Of a DNA stretch of 11,472 nt, positions 6,646-11,472 are shown one piece after another. Each line of letters begins with the position of its first letter. The first letter of the stretch is position 1. Under the pieces are notes generated by a model, which had not been told where the DNA came from, searched no databases, and saw nothing but the letters and a program-made list of their open reading frames with translations. This stretch comes from CAZJJK01 sp964546285 (GTDB taxonomy: Bacteria > Spirochaetota > Spirochaetia > Treponematales > Breznakiellaceae), in the NCBI GenBank assembly GCA_964546285.1, contig CAZJJK010000106.1, forward strand, positions 1 through 11,472, read 5' to 3'. The position numbers and the translations under genes are program-made.

Positions 6646-8331
6646 TTGTCACGCACTCTTTGGTTTTGTCTAGCTCTGCTTTTTGTGGAATCCGCCGCCG
6701 CCACACCCACGCAACCGACGCTGGTGCCCCAAGCAATACTATTCGCCTGCGATCGGGATTATCCGCCATTCAGCTATATGGACGCTGAGCGTTTTGCGGG
6801 TTTTGACATAGAATTCATTAATGAGCTTGGCGGGAAATATAATATCGATGTCACTATTGAAGCGTTTGACTGGGCTGAAGCCCTGTCTCGCTTGGAGCGC
6901 GGCCAGGTTGACGTTCTTTCCGGTATTTTATGGACGAATGAGCGGTCCAGCCGTTTTGATTTTTCCATACCCTATTTCTTTGATCGTTACACCGTTTTTT
7001 CACGCAGAGGAAGCGGCATAAGCTCCAGTCAGGATCTCGCCGGTAAGCGTTTGGCGGTCTTGAACGGTGACGCCTGTCTGGAAGAATTTGTACGCCCGAA
7101 CGGGCTGGATAATGATCTCATACTCACCCCGACCTATTCCGAAGCCCTCCAATTGGTCGCCACGGATTACGCTGATTATACCATCGCGCCATATTCCTTG
7201 GGCGTTCAGGCTATACGCGAATCAGGCATTTCCAGCGTGATAGCGGCTGGGCGCAGCCTTTTTAGTGTTGAATATCGATTCGCGGTGCGCGAGGGAAGGC
7301 ATGATTTACTCTTTTTCCTAAATAACGCCATAGCGACTATGACTAAGGCGGAGGCCCAGGCCCAAATCGCTGGGCGTTTAGGGATGCCTTTGGATGATGA
7401 GCTGGATTCGTCGGTATCGCCCTTTATAATCAGCGCCTTGTTTTTGGCCTTCGCTATACCCGCGGTCGCCTTCGCCGTTTACGCCTTGGCAATACGTAAG
7501 AACGCGGCGGCGGGGATTCGCGCCCAAGCTGAGGCTGAGTTCTTTAAGGCCGCTTTGGAAGCGGCGCCAATCGGGTTCGCTTGGGTGAGCGGCCCCTTAG
7601 CTGGGGCGAATTCCCTCTACGCTAAATTAGCTACCGTGAAGGACTCCTCAAGCGCGTCGATGAGTGAATTGGGTTTGATTCCCGATAGGTCAAAAAGGCC
7701 TAAAATACGTGAGCGCAATGTAATAGTTAATGATTCCAATGGCCGGAAACTTGGCGAGCTTGTAATTAAAGAAGACCGAACCGAGTTAGCGGTCTTGGAA
7801 ACATCTTTTGAAAGCTTAGCCGCTAGGTTCGCGGAAAAAGATAGAAAAATACATCAGCTTCAAGTTCAAGATCCTGTAAGCGCTGTATTTAATCGAAATT
7901 ATCTTAAGCAAGCCTTTGTGGAATGCCAAGAGACATATAATCGTTATGGCGCGCCCTTTGCCTGGATAGATATTGAGATAGATGGTTTGGAGGCGTTTAC
8001 GCGAATAAACGGCTACAATGCCGCCGACTCGTCTTTGGCGCTTTTCGCCGAGTTTGTAAAAAACCGTCTTAGGCACGGCGATATTTTTGGCCGCGTAAGC
8101 GACGCGCGATTTTTCGCGCTCTTGCCCAGGACCGGCTCAAGTGACGCGTCAGCGATCGCGGAGCGTATAAAAAGCGATACGCGGAATAAGGATAACGGAA
8201 TGCCTTTTTCGGTTAAAAGCTTGAATGCCTCTCAGTACGAAGGTAAAGGTTTCCCCGGCTTATTGGATTTTCCCCCTGATTCCGATCCCGCGTCTTTAAG
8301 CGAAGATCGCTATGATGGATATTTGAGCTGA
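6646..8331 (+). CDS. Periplasmic solute-binding sensor with a degenerate GGDEF domain
   Basis: From TTG 6646 the product is 561 aa; a GTG at 6589 would add 19 residues. Order of parts: signal peptide (1-19, ending ESAAA); family-3 solute-binding domain (about 30-247) with GFDIEFINELG (52-62), GQVDVLSG (86-93) and WTNERSSRFDFSIPY (96-110), where R100 is at the usual position of the arginine that grips an amino-acid carboxylate; a membrane helix (about 259-283); a short, weakly PAS-like region (about 297-377); a helical linker; and a GGDEF-like domain (about 406-535). The GGDEF fold is recognised from DPVSAVFNRNYL (409-420) and FGRVSDARFFALLP (481-494), but the GGDEF signature is replaced by SDARF (485-489) and the metal-binding segment is rearranged, so it should not make c-di-GMP. 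The gene overlaps the next by one base (TGATG). It probably senses an amino acid or similar solute and signals through protein contact; that role is inference. Confidence 0.88.
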   Translation: MSRTLWFCLALLFVESAAATPTQPTLVPQAILFACDRDYPPFSYMDAERFAGFDIEFINELGGKYNIDVTIEAFDWAEALSRLERGQVDVLSGILWTNERSSRFDFSIPYFFDRYTVFSRRGSGISSSQDLAGKRLAVLNGDACLEEFVRPNGLDNDLILTPTYSEALQLVATDYADYTIAPYSLGVQAIRESGISSVIAAGRSLFSVEYRFAVREGRHDLLFFLNNAIATMTKAEAQAQIAGRLGMPLDDELDSSVSPFIISALFLAFAIPAVAFAVYALAIRKNAAAGIRAQAEAEFFKAALEAAPIGFAWVSGPLAGANSLYAKLATVKDSSSASMSELGLIPDRSKRPKIRERNVIVNDSNGRKLGELVIKEDRTELAVLETSFESLAARFAEKDRKIHQLQVQDPVSAVFNRNYLKQAFVECQETYNRYGAPFAWIDIEIDGLEAFTRINGYNAADSSLALFAEFVKNRLRHGDIFGRVSDARFFALLPRTGSSDASAIAERIKSDTRNKDNGMPFSVKSLNASQYEGKGFPGLLDFPPDSDPASLSEDRYDGYLS

Positions 8332-10934
8332 TGATTCGTCGGCTGCCCTTCCTATGGCTTCTGGTCATTACGGCTTTAATTTTGACAGTCGCTATCTTTT
8401 TCATTTCCGCTACATCAGCGGAGGCTAAGGGGCTTCCGGATATCGCGTCCGCTTGGCTGGCTGTTTCAGATACCCAGCGCTCCAGTCTATCCCTTACGGA
8501 AGTTGATAATTCTTTTCGGCCTTTTCATGATAAGCGGCTTAGGCTGAGCGATCGTTACGCTTATTTATGGTTGCGTATCAAAAATACGGAGAGCGAGGCT
8601 CATGATTTAATAATTATAAATGAGTCTTATAATTATTATGTTGAACTCTTAAAGCCGGATCGGCTTGGCGCGGTCACTTTATATAGGCAGGGCGATAGAG
8701 TCCCCGTGTCGGATAGTCCCCTTGATTATCATCGCGCCGCCTTACCCATAACGATACCCCCCAAAGCCGAGTTGAATGTCATTATTGAGTATTCTGGCCC
8801 TCGGGGTATCGTTATTGATCCGGAAATCCTTACGGAGGAAGAATTTTTAAGACGCTTGATTTGGGAGCGAACCCATTCCAGCCTAGTATACGGGGTTATC
8901 ATAGCGCTCCTGCTGCTGAATTTGTTGATAGGGGCGGCGACAAACGATAGACTGTCGTCGCGTTTAGCGGTGTTAGTGGCTTCCGTTTTTTTATTCTCGC
9001 TTAGGCAGAGCCGCCTCCTGCTTCTATTGATAGATCCTTTAGTCTATCCCGAATGGTTGTTTCCGCTAAGCGTTGCATTGAATCTCGCCGCCGGAATCTT
9101 TTTTGGGTATGAAGCCACACGCGACTATCTGCGGGTCTGGGCTGTGAGAGCTCTTAAGGCCGGTTTAGCTGGAGCCGCGTTTTTTTCCTTTTTAAGCTTT
9201 TTCTTTAAGCCCTATGTTATGGCCGATCTTCTAAATCTTCTTTCCGTCTTGATGGTCCTTCTCTTTATTTTCGCCTCATTTCGCGCCCTTCGGTCTGGGG
9301 ATAAGCGCCTCAGCTCCATTATCGCGGCCTTCATCCCTTGGCTTATTTTTATGATCGCTGATGTCGTTTCCAGCATATTCGGTCTGCGTTTAGGCGGGAA
9401 CGCGGAATACCGTCAGCTATACGGTTTAGCCGCCACGTTTTTTCTAGTGACAGTGGTGGTTGGACGTGAGGCTGTTATCGCGTCTCTTGGAATAAGCGCT
9501 GATAAAAGCGGCGCTTTGGACCAAAAAGCTTTTGAGGATATTAAAAAAAACATGTTATTGGAATTTGGACATTCTTTGCGGCAACCAATAAACACGATTA
9601 TCGCTTTGGCGGCTATACTGCGAAGAGATTTCGCGGATCCTCGAATTATCGCCGCCAGTCAAACGATAGATGATGAAGCGCGCGCCCTAAAAGACTGGGT
9701 CTTAAAACATATAGACGCGGCCGCGCTCGCGGACAAAAGTTCGGTATCCAGTCACCTGTCCGCCGATAGGCTGGATTCGCTAACAGCCTTGGAAGACGTG
9801 AGGAATACGGCGCCTCTGGTAAAACTGGACGCGCCGCCGGACCCCTACGCTCGGGTATGGATATTTGACGGACAAGCCGAAAAAGCCGCCATGAAGCGCC
9901 TTTATCTGGAGGCTGAGGGTTTTTCGGTAAAAAGCTCCAACGATATGTTCGCGATCGCCGAAGCGGCGGCGAAGGATGAAATAGATATACTGATTATCGA
10001 TCTATTCGCTTTAGGCGATCAAGCGTATCGGCTTTGTTCTTTTATACGAGCGGAACGGAATCCTTTGGAACTGCCTATCCTTATGATTACCAGCCACGAC
10101 GCGCAGTACGCTATGAAAAAGGGCTTTGGTGTCGGCATCAACGATTTTTTGACAACGCCCTATGATCCGGCGGAATTAGCGGCCAGAGTCGGTTCTCTGG
10201 CCAAATTGAAGCGTATCGCTGAACATAACCTTCGTTTGTCGCGTTCCGAGAAGGAAAAAAACGCCTTTCTCTACTTCTTGACCCATGATGTCAATACGCC
10301 GCTAACCGTCGCTTTAAACCGGGTTCGTGAGTTGGAAGGCCGCGTTTTTGATGGCGAAACCGCCTTAGCCATAGATGATTTATGCGCCAGTACCCGGCAA
10401 ATCAGTGAAATCGTTCAAAACGTTCTTGTCACGTTTAGGCTGGCCGATGGCCGCCATACCATGCGTTTGATGGAAATCGAAATAGAAAACGTGTTTAGAG
10501 CCATAGAAGGCGAATTGAGGGCTAAATCCAACGCTAAGGAACAAAAACTGCTGGTGACGGTGCCCGAAAAAATTTCCGCCGTGGAAGCCGATTATTCGGC
10601 GCTCCGTAGTATATTGTATAATCTCTTGGACAACGCGATAAAATTTACCCCAAGGGGAGGCGACGTTTCCGTAGTGGTCACGGATGGAGCTTTCGTTACA
10701 ATTGAGATCAGGGATACGGGACCGGGTATCTCCGCCTCTGAGCGGCCAAAAATGTTCGGCCGTTTTGAGAAACTATCGGCCAGGCCAACCGGCGGCGAGT
10801 CGTCTACGGGGCTCGGTTTGTTTGTCGCCTTGGAACTAACAAAGTTGAATGGCGGAAAGTTGGAATATGTGGAAAAGTCAAAGGGCGCTTGTTTTGTTTT
10901 ATCTCTTCCCGCTTATCATGACGAGGGTTCATGA
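8331..10934 (+). CDS. 7TMR-DISM hybrid histidine kinase with two phospho-acceptor domains
   Basis: Membrane sensor kinase, 867 aa. Order of parts: signal anchor (about 6-27); extracytoplasmic 7TMR-DISMED2-type domain (about 35-165); seven-helix 7TMR-DISM region (about 184-385, opening YGVIIALLLLNLL); a first HisKA-like helix pair with H414 in EFGHSLRQPIN; a receiver (about 508-625); a second HisKA with H652 in LTHDVNTPL; and a complete ATPase domain with N-box N764/N768, G1 DTGPG (795-799), F-box MFGRFEKL (808-815) and G2 TGLGL (826-830). The first HisKA has Ser where the catalytic acid normally follows His, and no ATPase of its own. The receiver keeps D557 and T587 but has one acidic-pocket residue changed to Gly (D513-G514) and Thr609 instead of the conserved Lys, so its phosphorylation chemistry is doubtful. 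The ATG overlaps the previous stop by one base and lacks a strong ribosome site, implying coupled translation. Confidence 0.92.
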   Translation: MIRRLPFLWLLVITALILTVAIFFISATSAEAKGLPDIASAWLAVSDTQRSSLSLTEVDNSFRPFHDKRLRLSDRYAYLWLRIKNTESEAHDLIIINESYNYYVELLKPDRLGAVTLYRQGDRVPVSDSPLDYHRAALPITIPPKAELNVIIEYSGPRGIVIDPEILTEEEFLRRLIWERTHSSLVYGVIIALLLLNLLIGAATNDRLSSRLAVLVASVFLFSLRQSRLLLLLIDPLVYPEWLFPLSVALNLAAGIFFGYEATRDYLRVWAVRALKAGLAGAAFFSFLSFFFKPYVMADLLNLLSVLMVLLFIFASFRALRSGDKRLSSIIAAFIPWLIFMIADVVSSIFGLRLGGNAEYRQLYGLAATFFLVTVVVGREAVIASLGISADKSGALDQKAFEDIKKNMLLEFGHSLRQPINTIIALAAILRRDFADPRIIAASQTIDDEARALKDWVLKHIDAAALADKSSVSSHLSADRLDSLTALEDVRNTAPLVKLDAPPDPYARVWIFDGQAEKAAMKRLYLEAEGFSVKSSNDMFAIAEAAAKDEIDILIIDLFALGDQAYRLCSFIRAERNPLELPILMITSHDAQYAMKKGFGVGINDFLTTPYDPAELAARVGSLAKLKRIAEHNLRLSRSEKEKNAFLYFLTHDVNTPLTVALNRVRELEGRVFDGETALAIDDLCASTRQISEIVQNVLVTFRLADGRHTMRLMEIEIENVFRAIEGELRAKSNAKEQKLLVTVPEKISAVEADYSALRSILYNLLDNAIKFTPRGGDVSVVVTDGAFVTIEIRDTGPGISASERPKMFGRFEKLSARPTGGESSTGLGLFVALELTKLNGGKLEYVEKSKGACFVLSLPAYHDEGS
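8608..8638. repeat. AT-only 12-bp inverted repeat inside the kinase gene
   Basis: TAATAATTATAA (8608-8619) and TTATAATTATTA (8627-8638) are exact reverse complements around a seven-base loop. The site sits in codons 93-103 of the hybrid kinase (LIIINESYNYY). Each strand contains TATAAT. It is unusually AT-rich for its surroundings; a run of Ile, Asn and Tyr codons explains part of that. Confidence 0.5.
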
Positions 10935-11472
10935 TGATTAAAAGCCGCCTAGTTTTTTACTCGCTAGTCGGTTTATTCGCCGCGGCGTTCATCGGAATTA
11001 TTGGTTATATCGATCTCAGCTTTAAAAAAGAGCTTGAGGTTTTTATCGGTATGCGTGAATTGCCGGCGCTTTCCCTGGCTATAGCCGGGCGGATAGAGCT
11101 GATAGCCGAAAGACAAAAAAACGCGATGAGCGCTATACTGGCGGCCGGCCGCATTCAAGCCTGGATACTGTCAGGCGAACGCGATCCTGACGCAATTCAA
11201 GGCTATTTGGATGAAGCGCTTAAAGGTACGGGTTTTTACGAGATTGGGTTTGTCAGCGACCGCAGTGAAACCTATTATGGGTCAGGCTCTTGGCGAGTGC
11301 GTTTATCCAAGGATAACCAAGAGCGCGACGGCTGGTATTATGTATTCCGCGATTCGTATGCCAGCGCCAATTTTGACGTATGGCATTTTCCGGAAGCTGG
11401 TCAAGCCAATATTTATGTCAATTTGCCCATCCTTGACGCCGATGGCGCTTTCCTTGGCTGCCTAGGCGTCAG
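10931..11472 (+). CDS. Membrane sensor with dCache-like extracytoplasmic domain (3' end outside window)
   Basis: The frame is open from the ATG at 10931 to the right edge, giving the first 180 residues. A membrane helix lies at about 7-27. The following region is extracytoplasmic and looks like the start of a dCache ligand-binding domain: a long helix (about 42-80), then a strand pattern FYEIGFVSDRSETYYGSG (102-119), the SKDNQERDGWYYVFRDS segment (126-142) typical of membrane-distal Cache pockets, and NLPILDADGAFLGCLGVS (164-181) at the usual return strand. The cytoplasmic output (kinase, GGDEF or chemotaxis domain) is not visible. Two ATGs are possible: 10931 gives an ATGA overlap with the kinase stop, but GAGGG (10923-10927) is better spaced, at six bases, for the ATG at 10934. 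Overlap with the kinase gene suggests the same operon and coupled translation. Confidence 0.85.
   Translation, partial: MMIKSRLVFYSLVGLFAAAFIGIIGYIDLSFKKELEVFIGMRELPALSLAIAGRIELIAERQKNAMSAILAAGRIQAWILSGERDPDAIQGYLDEALKGTGFYEIGFVSDRSETYYGSGSWRVRLSKDNQERDGWYYVFRDSYASANFDVWHFPEAGQANIYVNLPILDADGAFLGCLGV

Noticed and set aside
10973..11158. Minus-strand ORF near the right edge
   Set aside because: Antisense to the open dCache-like sensor frame, which has a membrane helix and recognisable motifs.

Overview
The window reads as chromosome from a free-living or host-associated bacterium that invests heavily in membrane signalling. Base composition looks close to half G+C. Genes are tightly packed, with strong GGAGG-type ribosome sites and many ATGA or TGATG start-stop overlaps. 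The mix of a solute-binding-protein sensor, a 7TMR-DISM hybrid kinase and a dCache-like sensor in a row would suit a spirochaete (Treponema-like) or another gut Gram-negative, but this is a low-confidence inference from gene content only. There are no rRNA, tRNA, CRISPR, insertion-sequence or phage features.

Layout. (1) 1-618, + strand: a small single-pass membrane protein of unknown function whose reading frame is open to the left edge. (2) 649-5661, - strand: a five-gene block reading histidine kinase, response regulator, ABC ATPase, ABC-2 permease, ABC-2 permease. Its order and domains match the linearmycin-resistance LnrJK-LnrLMN arrangement of Bacillus. The only sizeable gap in the block (3841-3934) carries a perfect AGTCATA-N6-TATGACT palindrome overlapping the -35 of a candidate promoter, which looks like the response regulator's target. 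(3) 5710-6489, + strand, divergent from the kinase: a soluble protein of unknown function that looks conserved. (4) 6490-6645: an AT-rich intergenic region with nested inverted repeats, a candidate promoter and a ribosome site supporting a TTG start. (5) 6646 to the right edge, + strand: three overlapping membrane sensor genes. They are a periplasmic amino-acid-type binding protein fused through one membrane segment to a GGDEF-like domain with a destroyed active site; a 7TMR-DISM hybrid kinase with two phospho-acceptor domains around a degenerate receiver and one ATPase; and the start of a dCache-like receptor cut off by the window end.

How they work together. The minus-strand block is most simply a stress-responsive export system: the kinase senses a membrane-active compound, the LuxR-type regulator switches on the transporter, and the transporter removes or detoxifies the compound. 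The plus-strand sensor operon looks like a multi-input signalling unit. Overlapping starts suggest coupled translation, one member has lost the residues for making c-di-GMP, another has lost key receiver residues, and no output protein lies inside the window. That operon is the best candidate here for an undescribed system.
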